This document shows, piece after piece, positions 54,194 to 62,406 of a stretch of DNA of 64,000 nt (the stretch's first letter is position 1; every line of letters starts with the position of its first letter). Origin of the DNA: Paenibacillus hemerocallicola (GTDB lineage: Bacteria > Bacillota > Bacilli > Paenibacillales > NBRC-103111); assembly GCF_006265175.1 (NCBI RefSeq), contig NZ_VDCQ01000010.1, positions 49,447-113,446 on the forward strand. Reading direction: 5' to 3'. Made by a program: the position numbers and the translations under genes. Below the pieces are notes generated by a model, which was given only the letters and a program-made list of their open reading frames with translations, searched no databases and was not told the DNA's origin.

Positions 54194-54392
54194 AAGGCTG
54201 TTGAAAAGTCTGCAAAGAGAGGAAGCGTCGGAGACAAGAGGTGGGGGAAAACGCTCCACATCCGTTAAAATCGTGTTGTTTTTAAGATTTTTGCGGTTAC
54301 AACACGATTTTAAAGTCAACCGCTTCGCTTTCCGCGCACTTCCCCCACCTCTTTTTGTATGACAAATCTCTCTTTGACTTTTTCAACAACCT
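54194..54392. mobile_element. Palindromic MITE-like element, copy 2
   Basis: A 199-bp element flanked by the direct repeat GAAAACAT (54186-54193 and 54393-54400). Termini AAGGCTGTTGA and TCAACAACCT. Internal arms AAGAGGTGGGGGAA/TTCCCCCACCTCTT and TAAAATCGTGTTG/CAACACGATTTTA. It has interrupted one of the AACTG...CAGTT repeat units. No ORF. Confidence 0.88.
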
Positions 54393-54436
54393 GAAAACAT
54401 ACAGGTAAACTCGGAAAAAAGGGAAGTACCGCCCAA

Positions 54437-54575
54437 TCAAATGGAAAATATGCGGTTAAAAACGACGCCAGCCCGAAAACGGGGAGTCAAGAGCGCAAAT
54501 AACTGTATATTTTCCAGTTCAAAACGAGAGCCGTATCGTTCTTCTCCGAAATAACTGCATGTTTTCCAGTCCGTT
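54437..54575. repeat. Cluster of short AACTG...CAGTT repeat units
   Basis: Units TCAAATGGAAAATATGCGGTT (about 54438), AAATAACTGTATATTTTCCAG (about 54499) and AAATAACTGCATGTTTTCCAG (about 54550), the last two in the same orientation. They belong to the family seen at 50878-51062. Confidence 0.6.
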
Positions 54576-54583
54576 CGAGTCAT

Positions 54584-55492
54584 TCACCGGCCTGCCTGAG
54601 CCGATTCCTCCAACCGTTTCCGATATTCGCTCGGAGGCATGCCGACAAGCTTGGTAAACGCGGTGTAAAATGATTTATAGTCGGCAAAGCCGATCGCCAT
54701 GGAGATGTCCGTCATTTTTTTATTCGGATTTTCCATCATTTTGCATGCTTCTTCTATCCGCAGCTTCTGCACAAACTCGGTTACCGTCATCCCGGCTGTA
54801 TCTTTGAATAGTTTGCAGAAGTAATTTTTACTGAAAAAAGATTTGGACGCAAGATTCCCCAAATGGAACGATTGGGTATAGTTTTCCTTCAGAAAGTCCA
54901 TCGCCGCATAGATGGCATCCAACCGTTTGCTCATCTCCCGGTTGTCCGGACAGCGGTCGAAGCAGCGCATCATGAGAATGATGAACTCGATCATATAAGC
55001 GCGGATGATCGAGATATAACCGGAGCGCCGCTCGGAATACTCGGTATATATTTTATGGATCAACGCTTCGAACTCCCGAATATCCTCGAATGTCAATTTC
55101 AGCGTCGGATGAATCGGTTTGTCCAGAACGCCGTTGAACAAGTAGGATAAAGAGAGGCTGTTGAAATCGTTGAAGTCGATCAACGATTCGTCGACGAATC
55201 CGGGCTTGAACAATATATTGTAAATGATCAAATCATCGCTGACACTCTCGCGATAAAAGGCGTGGGAAACATCGTAATTGATAATGAACAGATCCCCGCG
55301 GGTGACGCGATACTCCTTGCCGTCCAGTATATGGTAGCCGTTGCCGCCCGCCACATAACAGAGTTCCACGAAATCGTGGGAGTGATAGATACGGTGTTCC
55401 TTTACAGGCTCGTGGTAGCGGATGATGGCGAACAGTTCTCCGGGTCTGAAATAGTTCAAGCTGTTGTACTTGAGCGGCGGCCGAGCCTCCAT
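54584..55492 (-). CDS. AraC-family transcriptional regulator
   Basis: A 302-residue regulator. The N-terminal cupin sensor (about 20-100, YHSHDFVELCYVAGGNGYHILDGKEYRV) would bind a sugar. The C-terminal AraC HTH (about 195-295) includes SFFSKNYFCKLFKDTAGMTVTEFV and KMTDISMAIGFADYKSFYTAFTKLVGMPPSEYRK. It lies upstream of the GH78 rhamnosidase on the same strand, separated by the repeat-filled 650-bp region. It probably regulates that gene, as RhaS-like regulators do, though this is inference. Confidence 0.92.
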   Translation of the reverse strand: MEARPPLKYNSLNYFRPGELFAIIRYHEPVKEHRIYHSHDFVELCYVAGGNGYHILDGKEYRVTRGDLFIINYDVSHAFYRESVSDDLIIYNILFKPGFVDESLIDFNDFNSLSLSYLFNGVLDKPIHPTLKLTFEDIREFEALIHKIYTEYSERRSGYISIIRAYMIEFIILMMRCFDRCPDNREMSKRLDAIYAAMDFLKENYTQSFHLGNLASKSFFSKNYFCKLFKDTAGMTVTEFVQKLRIEEACKMMENPNKKMTDISMAIGFADYKSFYTAFTKLVGMPPSEYRKRLEESAQAGR

Positions 55493-55639
55493 CCCGATTC
55501 CTCCGTTTCAATGGCGGTGTCCTTGCGACAGCCACTATTGTACCAGATTATCCGGCTTATTCCTTAATTCGGTCAAAAAACTTCGGCCGCTTCATCCGTA
55601 TACAAGCTGGAGGCGTGTTGGTGGTCGTGGCAACTTGTC

Positions 55640-55845
55640 GGTATATATAGCGGCGCTGGGTTCCGTTATCGTCCCGAATTTCGTTATACTTCTGAACATA
55701 ACGGCACAGGCTTCCGCTATTTCGATCTCTAAAGGTGAAAATAAGGAGTGAGCGGCGGAATAGAGGAGTGGCTATCCGTTATTTGGCTGTCGATACTCGG
55801 ATTCGGGTCCATAGCATACGCCAGTTCCGCTATTTGTCGGATGCG
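55640..55845 (+). repeat. Interspersed ~210-bp intergenic repeat, copy 3
   Basis: Same orientation as 39118-39330. Shared words include TCCGTTATCGTCCCGAATTT, CATAACGGCACA, GCTTCCGCTA and TTCGATCT. With copy 1 it shares GGAATAG, TCCGTTAT, ATTCGGGTC, CATACG and CAGTTCCGCTATTTG. Confidence 0.7.
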
Positions 55846-56041
55846 CGGTCTCGCGAGCGCCAGTAAAGGCGGCAAGCCTTCACCGAGCATGCGAGGTATG
55901 CACTTCCGTAGGGGTATTACGCTTGGGGTATTACGCTTTCGTGCAAAAAAAGCGGGAACCGACTGCCGGCATACCTCGGCCCCGCTAACGGGGAGGGTCT
56001 GTGCCGGCGGCGCTTCCCGCCTGATCGGACTCCGGCTTTAT
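55846..56041. other. Intergenic region downstream of the amino-sugar operon
   Basis: No gene. A duplicated TTACGCTT-GGGGTATTACGCTT stretch lies near 55916-55940. A GGGAACCGACTGCCGGC...CGGCGGCGCTTCCCGC-type hairpin at about 55952-56020 probably terminates the minus-strand operon that ends at 56042. Confidence 0.4.
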
Positions 56042-56893
56042 TTACGCCAGGCCGAGCATTTGCTTCACTTTACGATAGTCGTGCTCCAGCCGTTCGTAAG
56101 CCGGGAACGGCGCATGGCATTCCAGCGTCACCCAGCCGGAGTAGCCGGTTTCCTTCAGCGCGTCGAACAGCGGCTGATGATCGGCTTCGCCTTCGCCGAG
56201 CCGGCATTGCAGAAACTTCTCTTCCCCGTGCTTCGTCCGGTTGACGAACGTTCCCGGAGCTCCGACTTCGGCTACGCGCTTCTCGTCCTTCACGTGGACG
56301 TGGAACATCTTTTTGCCGAGACCGATAACCGAATCCCGGCCATAGTCGGTATCGGTAATGTACATATTGCCCGCATCGTGGATCAGGCCGATGTTGTCTT
56401 CCCCGACGAGATCGACGATGCGCAGGCTGGACTCCACCGTTTCCGCGAGCGATACGTTATGAATTTCCAGCACGATGCTTGTGCCTTGCTTGCCCGCTTC
56501 GACCGCGCATTTTTTCAGCCAGTGCGCCGCCTTCGCGTAGTGGTAGTCTTGCGCAAGGAACGCGTTAGGCCCGCCGGCGCCTACGCGGATCATATCCGCA
56601 CCCAGCACGGCGGAAGCTTCGAGAATGCGCTGGAAATCGCCGTACGCCTGCTCGCACTCTTTATCGCTGCCGGTGGAGAACCCTCCCATATATCCGGCGA
56701 TAACCGGAATGGCCAGGCCGAGCCCGTCGGCGACCGAGCGGATTTCCTTGATGCGGGTCGCGCTGGTCGTGGCGGACAAATGCGGCTCCCTCGCCGCGAT
56801 TTCGATGCCGTCAAAGCCGATTTGTTTCGTAAGGCGCATCGCTTCCTGGATGCTGTGATCGATCAAAACTCCGCCGAATGCCGCAAATTTCAT
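56042..56893 (-). CDS. Sugar phosphate isomerase/epimerase (TIM barrel), last gene of the amino-sugar operon
   Basis: A 283-residue PF01261-type TIM barrel. Metal ligands Glu in IVLEIHNVS, Asp in GLIHDAGNM, His in FHVHVKDEK and Glu in VTLECHAP are visible. ATG 56893 overlaps the nagA stop codon (ATGA) and has GGAGGAG upstream, so it is coupled to nagA. The longer in-frame reading toward 57622 runs through nagA and is not a real start. It is one of two such isomerases in this operon, so they probably act at different steps. Confidence 0.92.
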   Translation of the reverse strand: MKFAAFGGVLIDHSIQEAMRLTKQIGFDGIEIAAREPHLSATTSATRIKEIRSVADGLGLAIPVIAGYMGGFSTGSDKECEQAYGDFQRILEASAVLGADMIRVGAGGPNAFLAQDYHYAKAAHWLKKCAVEAGKQGTSIVLEIHNVSLAETVESSLRIVDLVGEDNIGLIHDAGNMYITDTDYGRDSVIGLGKKMFHVHVKDEKRVAEVGAPGTFVNRTKHGEEKFLQCRLGEGEADHQPLFDALKETGYSGWVTLECHAPFPAYERLEHDYRKVKQMLGLA

Positions 56894-58083
56894 GTCGATT
56901 TCTCCTCCGCTTCGTATACGAGCTCGCCGTCTTTGTACGTTTGCAGCAGCCGGATGCGGTCCGCGTTCCGTTCGAACAGCACGACGTCGGCCGGCGCTCC
57001 GGGTGTAAGCCCCGCTCCTGCGGCCAGCTTCATGAACTGCGCCGGACGGACGGAGGACATTTCCCAGGCGTCGCGCAGATCGGCAAGCCCTGTACGGAGC
57101 ACATGCTCGATCCCCCACAGCAGCATTTGCGCCGACCCGGCCAATATTTTCGGATTGCTTGCAAGCGACAGCCGCCCTTCTTCCGTCAGAACGACCTTCC
57201 CGCCGACGTGCGTCGTATATTCCCCTGCCGGCATGCCGGACAAATATACCGCATCGCTGACCATCAACGCTTGCGAGCCTTTCGTTTTGAAAATGACCTT
57301 CAGCACCGCTTCCGGCAAATGAAATCCGTCCGCGATGACGCACGACCACAAGTCGTCCTGCGCCAGCTGCTCCCAAATGTAGTTCGGATGACGGGGCATC
57401 ATCAGATGGGCTCCGTTGCCGAGATGCGTCGACATGCGGGCGCCGGCGCGCACGGCTTCGCGGATTTGCTCCGGCGTAGCCGACGTATGGCCGATCGAGA
57501 CGGTCACTCCGGTGGCGCTGCACTTCGCGATAAAATCGGCGCTCTCCGGCCATTCCGGCGACAGCGTCAGGATGCGGATGCGGCCTCCTGCGGCGCGCTG
57601 CCACCGCTCGAACAGCTCCCAATCCGGCGCACGCACGTAGTCGGCGCTATGCGCGCCCCTCGCTCCGTCCTCCGGGGAGATGAACGGGCCTTCGACATGT
57701 ATGCCCGCTATCATCCGGTTCGTTCGGGCATCGCCGTCGCACGCCCGCGCAATGATGCCGGCCGCTTCTTCAATCTCTTCCGGGGAGTTCGTAATAATCG
57801 TCGGATAGTACGACGTAACGCCCTCGCGCCACAAGGCGCGGCTTGCCTTGACGACCAGATCGGTCGAGAAAGGCAGCGTATTGAAGTCGTCGCCCGCATA
57901 TCCGTTTATTTGCAAATCCACGAGACCGGGGCCGATGATCGGCAATCGCTCCGCATGACCGGCCTCCAATGGCTCGATGCCCTGAATAAGACCGTTATGG
58001 ATGACGACCCGCACGGCGAAACCGGTGGCGTAATGAATGCCTTCGAGAACCCGCGCACTTGCTTCGTTTCCGTTCGCACTCAT
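56890..58083 (-). CDS. nagA: N-acetylglucosamine-6-phosphate deacetylase
   Basis: Amidohydrolase removing acetate from GlcNAc-6-phosphate. It has 397 residues. Visible motifs are DLQINGYAGDDFN, metal/catalytic HVEGPFISPEDGARGAH, VSIGHTSA, RMSTHLGNGAH (HLFNAM in most NagA, so slightly variant), IADGFHLP and the catalytic Asp in MVSDAVYL. I choose ATG 58083, 4 bp after the nagB stop codon, with GGAG upstream. It forms the nagB-nagA core of the operon. Confidence 0.93.
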   Translation of the reverse strand: MSANGNEASARVLEGIHYATGFAVRVVIHNGLIQGIEPLEAGHAERLPIIGPGLVDLQINGYAGDDFNTLPFSTDLVVKASRALWREGVTSYYPTIITNSPEEIEEAAGIIARACDGDARTNRMIAGIHVEGPFISPEDGARGAHSADYVRAPDWELFERWQRAAGGRIRILTLSPEWPESADFIAKCSATGVTVSIGHTSATPEQIREAVRAGARMSTHLGNGAHLMMPRHPNYIWEQLAQDDLWSCVIADGFHLPEAVLKVIFKTKGSQALMVSDAVYLSGMPAGEYTTHVGGKVVLTEEGRLSLASNPKILAGSAQMLLWGIEHVLRTGLADLRDAWEMSSVRPAQFMKLAAGAGLTPGAPADVVLFERNADRIRLLQTYKDGELVYEAEEKST

Positions 58084-58087
58084 CGCC

Positions 58088-58861
58088 TCACGCTCCATAG
58101 GAATCGCGGTCCACGTACAGCGTACAGTCCGCATGGCGGCGCAGCACGGTGGACGGGCATTCCGTCGAGATGCTTCCGTTCAATGTACGTTGCACCGCAT
58201 TTCGCTTAGTCGGACCGGGCACCATGCAGTACAGATGGGCGCCCGCCATCATCGTAGGGATCGTCAAAGTAAGCGCATGGGTCGGCACGTCGTCGAACGT
58301 CGGGAAGCAGCCGTCGTTCACTTGCTGCTGGCGGCACGCGTCGTCGAGCTCGACGGCTTTGATCGTAAACGGATCGTCAAAATCGGCGACCGGCGGATCG
58401 TTGAACGCGATATGTCCGTTCTCGCCGATTCCGAGACAAACGATATCGATCGGCGCCTCGCGCAGCAATTCCCCGTACCGCTTGCACTCCTCTTCGATCG
58501 AGCTCGAGCTGTCGATCAGATGAACTTGGCCGGGCTTCACTTTGTCGAACAGACGCTCGCACAGAAACCGGCTGAACTTCTGGGGCGCATCGTTCGGCAG
58601 TCCGATATATTCGTCCATATGGAACGCCGTGATGCGCGACCAATCGATGTCGGGATCGGAGGCAAGCGTATCGAGAAATTCGTTCTGCGAAGGCGCCGCG
58701 GCGAAAATCATCCGGAGCCGGTCTTTCGTGCCGAGCAGCTCCTTGATCGTAGCGGCCGCCGCCCGGCCCGCCGATGTCCCAAGATCTTGCCGGTTTGCGT
58801 ATACGTTCACTTTCAAATGATCCACCGATTGTGCCTTAACGGGTTGTGGCTGCAGGCTCAT
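58088..58861 (-). CDS. nagB: Glucosamine-6-phosphate deaminase
   Basis: Converts glucosamine-6-phosphate to fructose-6-phosphate and ammonia, the last committed step of amino-sugar catabolism. It has 257 residues. Family signatures are AFHMDEYIGLP with the catalytic Asp, CLGIGENGHIAFNDPPVADFDDP and ALTLTIPTMMAG. The start ATG 58861 is 1 bp from the stop codon of the upstream ceramidase-like gene, so the two are translationally linked. Confidence 0.96.
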   Translation of the reverse strand: MSLQPQPVKAQSVDHLKVNVYANRQDLGTSAGRAAAATIKELLGTKDRLRMIFAAAPSQNEFLDTLASDPDIDWSRITAFHMDEYIGLPNDAPQKFSRFLCERLFDKVKPGQVHLIDSSSSIEEECKRYGELLREAPIDIVCLGIGENGHIAFNDPPVADFDDPFTIKAVELDDACRQQQVNDGCFPTFDDVPTHALTLTIPTMMAGAHLYCMVPGPTKRNAVQRTLNGSISTECPSTVLRRHADCTLYVDRDSYGA

Positions 58862-58862
58862 G

Positions 58863-60158
58863 TCACTCTTCCTCTCGAATCAATTGTTCGATCGCTTTGC
58901 GGATGATCGTCTCGGTCTCGGGGGCGAACGCCGCAGGCAGCGCGAAGTAAATGCCCGAGTCCTTGCCCTCGTAGCCGCCTTCGGAGATCTGGGCCGCAGT
59001 CGGCACGTAACCGATCATTCCGTTGCTGTATCCCATCGGGAGCGTGCCGTCCCCAGACAACCGCTTCGCATAGTCGCCGTATTCCAGCACGACTTCACCG
59101 TCCATGGCGAGGAACGATAAGCCGTCCGCGAGCTTGATCCGGGTCAGCTCGAACGGGATATGGCTCTGCAGCTTCTCCGGTCGGCCTCGCAGCTTCTCGC
59201 CCCATTCAGCCAACGCACCGCCCTTCGCGATGCTTGCGTCGATCTCCGCTTCCGTCGGCAGCGTCTGAAACGGCAGCTGCACGACGATCCGTCTGCCCGA
59301 CACCGGCACGGACGCGAGCTCGTCCATCGCTCCGTCCAATACGCGTTCCACTTCATTCGCGAGCTGCCGGCCGAATTTCGCGACCTCCTCCTCGCTTCCC
59401 GCATAAAACTTGTCGTCGCGGTGAAGCGCCGGGCGGACGTTGCCCGTGCAGCCCTGCAGAAACGATACGATCGTGCCGCGTCCGAACGTGGCTTCCAGAC
59501 GCTCCGCGGCAACCCCCGGATATTCCGAGGTGACGAAGTTCGTATTGGTCGTCGTCGGGTGGCACGTATAATGAATGAAAACCGCCTTCGTGACGCCGTC
59601 CTCCTTGCGGAAACGGATGACGTTCACATCCGTATCCAGCAGGCCGTCCGGATTCGGCGCCATGGCCATCTTTCCGTTAACGATTTTGCGGCGGTTGATG
59701 CCGATGCGGCAATTGCCCTTGCCGCGTTCGATCGTCACCGGCTCAAGATTGGCTATAGCCGCCTCGATGCCGAGAAACAGCGCTTGATCGAGGCTTTCCA
59801 AATAGTCCGCATCCGGCAAGCCGAGAATATCGCAAAACTCCGTGCTCGTCTGCGGACCGCCATGCGTATGCTGGGCGCTCAGAATGAGATCCGACGGTCC
59901 GATCCCGAACCGCTGCGCAATCGTCTCGCGTATGCGGGCCATCCGCTCGCTGCCCCACCAGATGATGTCTCCCTGCGCGATCAGTACCCGGCTCTTCTTC
60001 CCGCCTTCGTCATGCTCGAACACGTTGATTCTCGCGTACAGACGGCGATTCACTCCTAGAAAAGGACCCTTCCGGTGTCCGAAGCCCGCGAGCGGGATCG
60101 GACGTTCGGGCGTAATATCGATTTTGGCCGTTCCGAGCAGCAGTTTCGCTCCGCTCAT
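58863..60158 (-). CDS. Neutral ceramidase N-terminal-domain-like hydrolase (cytoplasmic)
   Basis: A 431-residue protein of the neutral/alkaline non-lysosomal ceramidase superfamily, single domain. It begins LLLGTAKIDITPERPIPLAGF. Metal-binding-type motifs are SAQHTHGGPQTS (about 97-108) and IHYTCHPTTTNTNFVTSEYPG (about 205-225), followed by SFLQGCTGNVRPAL. Neutral ceramidases are secreted zinc amidases; this one has no signal peptide and should be cytoplasmic. Placed directly before nagB, it might deacylate or otherwise hydrolyse an N-acylated amino sugar. That is inference. It overlaps the upstream dehydrogenase gene by 4 bp. Confidence 0.88.
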   Translation of the reverse strand: MSGAKLLLGTAKIDITPERPIPLAGFGHRKGPFLGVNRRLYARINVFEHDEGGKKSRVLIAQGDIIWWGSERMARIRETIAQRFGIGPSDLILSAQHTHGGPQTSTEFCDILGLPDADYLESLDQALFLGIEAAIANLEPVTIERGKGNCRIGINRRKIVNGKMAMAPNPDGLLDTDVNVIRFRKEDGVTKAVFIHYTCHPTTTNTNFVTSEYPGVAAERLEATFGRGTIVSFLQGCTGNVRPALHRDDKFYAGSEEEVAKFGRQLANEVERVLDGAMDELASVPVSGRRIVVQLPFQTLPTEAEIDASIAKGGALAEWGEKLRGRPEKLQSHIPFELTRIKLADGLSFLAMDGEVVLEYGDYAKRLSGDGTLPMGYSNGMIGYVPTAAQISEGGYEGKDSGIYFALPAAFAPETETIIRKAIEQLIREEE

Positions 60159-61186
60159 TCGGACACCTCTTCCAGCTTGATCGGCAGCCCTTGTGCCGAC
60201 GAGTCATAGATCGCCTCGACGAGCTGGACTGCGCGAAGTCCGTCGAGCCCTTTCAAATACAGCTCTTCGCCGGATTCGATCGATGCGATGACGTTCTCCA
60301 TCTGGATGCGATGGTTGACGTGGGAGATGCTCCGCGGATCGGATACGCCTCCGTAGTTCGTATTGCCGCCGAGATCCGGCGCTTCGACGCCGGGTACGGT
60401 CCAATGCGTGACCGAGGAGCCTTCGAGCTTGATCGTGCCGTGCTCCCCGTACAGATTCAAAGCCGCGGCGAAGCCGGGCTGTATGCTCGTCGACGCCATA
60501 ATCGTGCCGAAGGCGCCGTTCTTGAACGTCAGCAGGGCCAGACCCAGATCCTCCGCTTCCATCTTGTGCGTATTCGTCGCCGTTTTGCCATAGACGGTAT
60601 CGACGAGTCCCCCGAACCAGAGAAGCAGGTCGATCGAGTGAATGCCCTGATTCATCAGCGCTCCGCCGTCCTGATCGATCGTTCCCCGCCAATCGGCGCT
60701 ATCATAGTAAGACTGCGCGCGGTAGAACGGAAGCGATACTTCCACGAGCAGCAGTTTGCCGAGCGCGCCACTGTCCAGCACGTTGCGGACGGCGACATGC
60801 TGGGCTTCGAACCGCCGCTGGGAGATGACCGACAGCGTCACGCCGCCCGCCTTCGCCGCGCGGATAAGCGCGAGCGAGTCCTTCGTATTCATCGCGATCG
60901 GCTTCTCGATGATGAGATGCTTGCCCGCATTCAGGACGTCGAGACCGATCGTGGCATGGCTGCCGCTCGAGGTCGTGACGCAGACGATGTCGATTTCCGG
61001 ATTGGCGAGCAGCTCCCTGTAGTCCGTCGCATAACCGCAGCTTTCCTTTTCCGCGAACGCCTTCGCCCGCTCTTCCGTCCGGTTGGCGACGGCGACGAGC
61101 TTGCCGCGCTCGATTTCCTTGATCGCAGCGGCATGAAAGTCCGCAATCGAGCCGGTGCCGATAATGCCGAATCCCCACGTTTTCAT
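60155..61186 (-). CDS. Gfo/Idh/MocA-family oxidoreductase of the amino-sugar operon
   Basis: A 343-residue NAD(P)-dependent dehydrogenase-like protein. The Rossmann start is WGFGIIGTGSIADFHAAAI, the EKP motif is HLIIEKPIAMN, and the catalytic region is GGALMNQGIHSIDLLLWFGG with the conserved His. It lies between a TIM-barrel isomerase (23-bp gap) and the ceramidase-like gene (4-bp overlap). In described pathways such pairs oxidise a glycoside at C3 and then cleave or isomerise the keto-sugar, which gives a testable role here. Confidence 0.93.
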   Translation of the reverse strand: MKTWGFGIIGTGSIADFHAAAIKEIERGKLVAVANRTEERAKAFAEKESCGYATDYRELLANPEIDIVCVTTSSGSHATIGLDVLNAGKHLIIEKPIAMNTKDSLALIRAAKAGGVTLSVISQRRFEAQHVAVRNVLDSGALGKLLLVEVSLPFYRAQSYYDSADWRGTIDQDGGALMNQGIHSIDLLLWFGGLVDTVYGKTATNTHKMEAEDLGLALLTFKNGAFGTIMASTSIQPGFAAALNLYGEHGTIKLEGSSVTHWTVPGVEAPDLGGNTNYGGVSDPRSISHVNHRIQMENVIASIESGEELYLKGLDGLRAVQLVEAIYDSSAQGLPIKLEEVSE

Positions 61187-61209
61187 CCGTATTCCCTCCT
61201 AGGAATGAG

Positions 61210-62079
61210 TTACTTCGCCGGGAATGCTTCCCCTGTCAGCACGCGGAAAGCGTCCAGCGTCATCTTCGAGCCGGCCGCTTTCGTGCCGCCCTCCGGCTTG
61301 TAATGCGTTTCGATCGTAAACAGGCCTTCGTAGCCGTCTTCCTTCAATGCCTGCAGCTGCGCGATGAACGGCACGTTGCCGGAGCCGACGGGCACGCATC
61401 GGGAGGAACCGTCCGGGAGCACATAGGCGTCTTTAATGTGAACGTGTGCAAGAACGTCTTTAATAAAGCCGTATCCTTCGGGGAAAGCCGGACGTCCTCC
61501 ATACGCTTCATTACCCGGATCCCACAGCACTTTCATCGCCGGAGAGCCTACGGCGCGAACGATGCTGCCCACCTCTTCGGCGAAGCCTCCGTTGCAAGCC
61601 GGTTCGTTTTCCTGAAGCAGCATGACGCCTTCCTTCTCCGCCAGAGCGGCCGCTGTCTTTAAATGAGCGACGATTTCGTCGAAATATCGTTCCGGCTCCG
61701 TCTCGCGCCAGAATGAGAATATGCGGATATTCCGCGCACCGAGCATTTTAGTAATCGCGATGACCCGTTTCAGCTTCTCATGGTGAGCCTCCACGCTTTC
61801 CTCCGCCTGTCCGAACACGTCTCCCGACGCTACCTTGCGGTTCGGATCGAGCGCGCATTTGTACAGCGGCGAGGCGATAGCCGTTACGGAGAGCCCTCTC
61901 TTCTCGATTTGATGGCGAACCGCCGCCACCTGCTCGTCCGTCATATTCGAAATATTGACGCCGTCCACGACGCGCACCTCGATATGTTTCAACCCTTGCT
62001 CCACGATCCAGTCCAGCGATTTCTCGAATTGATCCGGATATACCTCATCCGTAAGTATGCCAAGACGATCCATTACCAT
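61210..62079 (-). CDS. Sugar phosphate isomerase/epimerase (TIM barrel), first gene of the amino-sugar operon
   Basis: A 289-residue PF01261-type barrel. Metal ligands Glu in VMLLQENEPACN, Asp in KVLWDPGNEAY, His in LAHVHIKDAY and Glu in LFTIETHYKP are visible. I take ATG 62079 (MVMDRLGIL) with AAGGGGAG 8 nt upstream; the longer upstream reading has no ribosome site. It is first in a six-gene minus-strand operon that runs to 56042, behind the promoter at 62245-62274. Confidence 0.92.
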   Translation of the reverse strand: MVMDRLGILTDEVYPDQFEKSLDWIVEQGLKHIEVRVVDGVNISNMTDEQVAAVRHQIEKRGLSVTAIASPLYKCALDPNRKVASGDVFGQAEESVEAHHEKLKRVIAITKMLGARNIRIFSFWRETEPERYFDEIVAHLKTAAALAEKEGVMLLQENEPACNGGFAEEVGSIVRAVGSPAMKVLWDPGNEAYGGRPAFPEGYGFIKDVLAHVHIKDAYVLPDGSSRCVPVGSGNVPFIAQLQALKEDGYEGLFTIETHYKPEGGTKAAGSKMTLDAFRVLTGEAFPAK

Positions 62080-62149
62080 AACGGTTTCTCCCCTTTCGAC
62101 TCGTGCGAGCGCTCTTGCCCGGCCAGGTCCGGGTTGTGCCCGCATCTTT

Positions 62150-62168
62150 CCAACTATAACTATACCAA
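62150..62168. promoter_or_regulatory. Possible regulator site in the operon leader
   Basis: CCAACTATAACTATACCAA contains the direct repeat ACTATA-ACTATA. The same core, CAACTATAA, appears in inverse orientation across the operon -10 (62245-62254). Its right part (TTGGTATAG on the other strand) resembles GntR/HutC-type operators such as that of NagR. Candidate site for the divergent GntR regulator. Confidence 0.4.
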
Positions 62169-62244
62169 GGTTGGGACGGGATTTGTTGATCTTTCTTTCG
62201 ATCGGAGTTTACTTTTTTTTCGTTTCCCGCCCGCCTACAGCTGT

Positions 62245-62274
62245 ATTATAGTTGTATCTCAATTTCCTCGTCAA
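62245..62274 (-). promoter_or_regulatory. Promoter of the amino-sugar operon
   Basis: On the minus strand TTGACG (62269-62274), an 18-nt spacer and a perfect TATAAT (62245-62250). It gives a leader of about 155 nt before the first gene. Confidence 0.75.
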
Positions 62275-62406
62275 TGGAAGGCGCATCATAAGCGAGTCTA
62301 ATCCGCCCCGCTTCTCTATATTCGAAATATCCGCTATAATTGGTATTAAAAGCTTTTTACGGTCAAGCAGGCACAACCCATCCCGCTATAGAAACGGAAG
62401 GTACGA

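Larger units (their letters stand above)
53934..54583. other. Regulatory and repeat-rich region upstream of the GH78 gene
   Basis: No gene in 650 bp. From left to right it holds the GH78 promoter area with a cre-like site (53991-54004), the MITE-like element copy 2 (54194-54392) and several AACTG...CAGTT units up to about 54575. Confidence 0.6.

Noticed and set aside
56894..57622. Long in-frame N-terminal extension of the TIM-barrel isomerase gene ending at 56042
   Set aside because: It runs antisense-free but out of frame through nagA, has low-complexity Arg-rich sequence, and the ATG at 56893 has a strong ribosome site and aligns with the family start.
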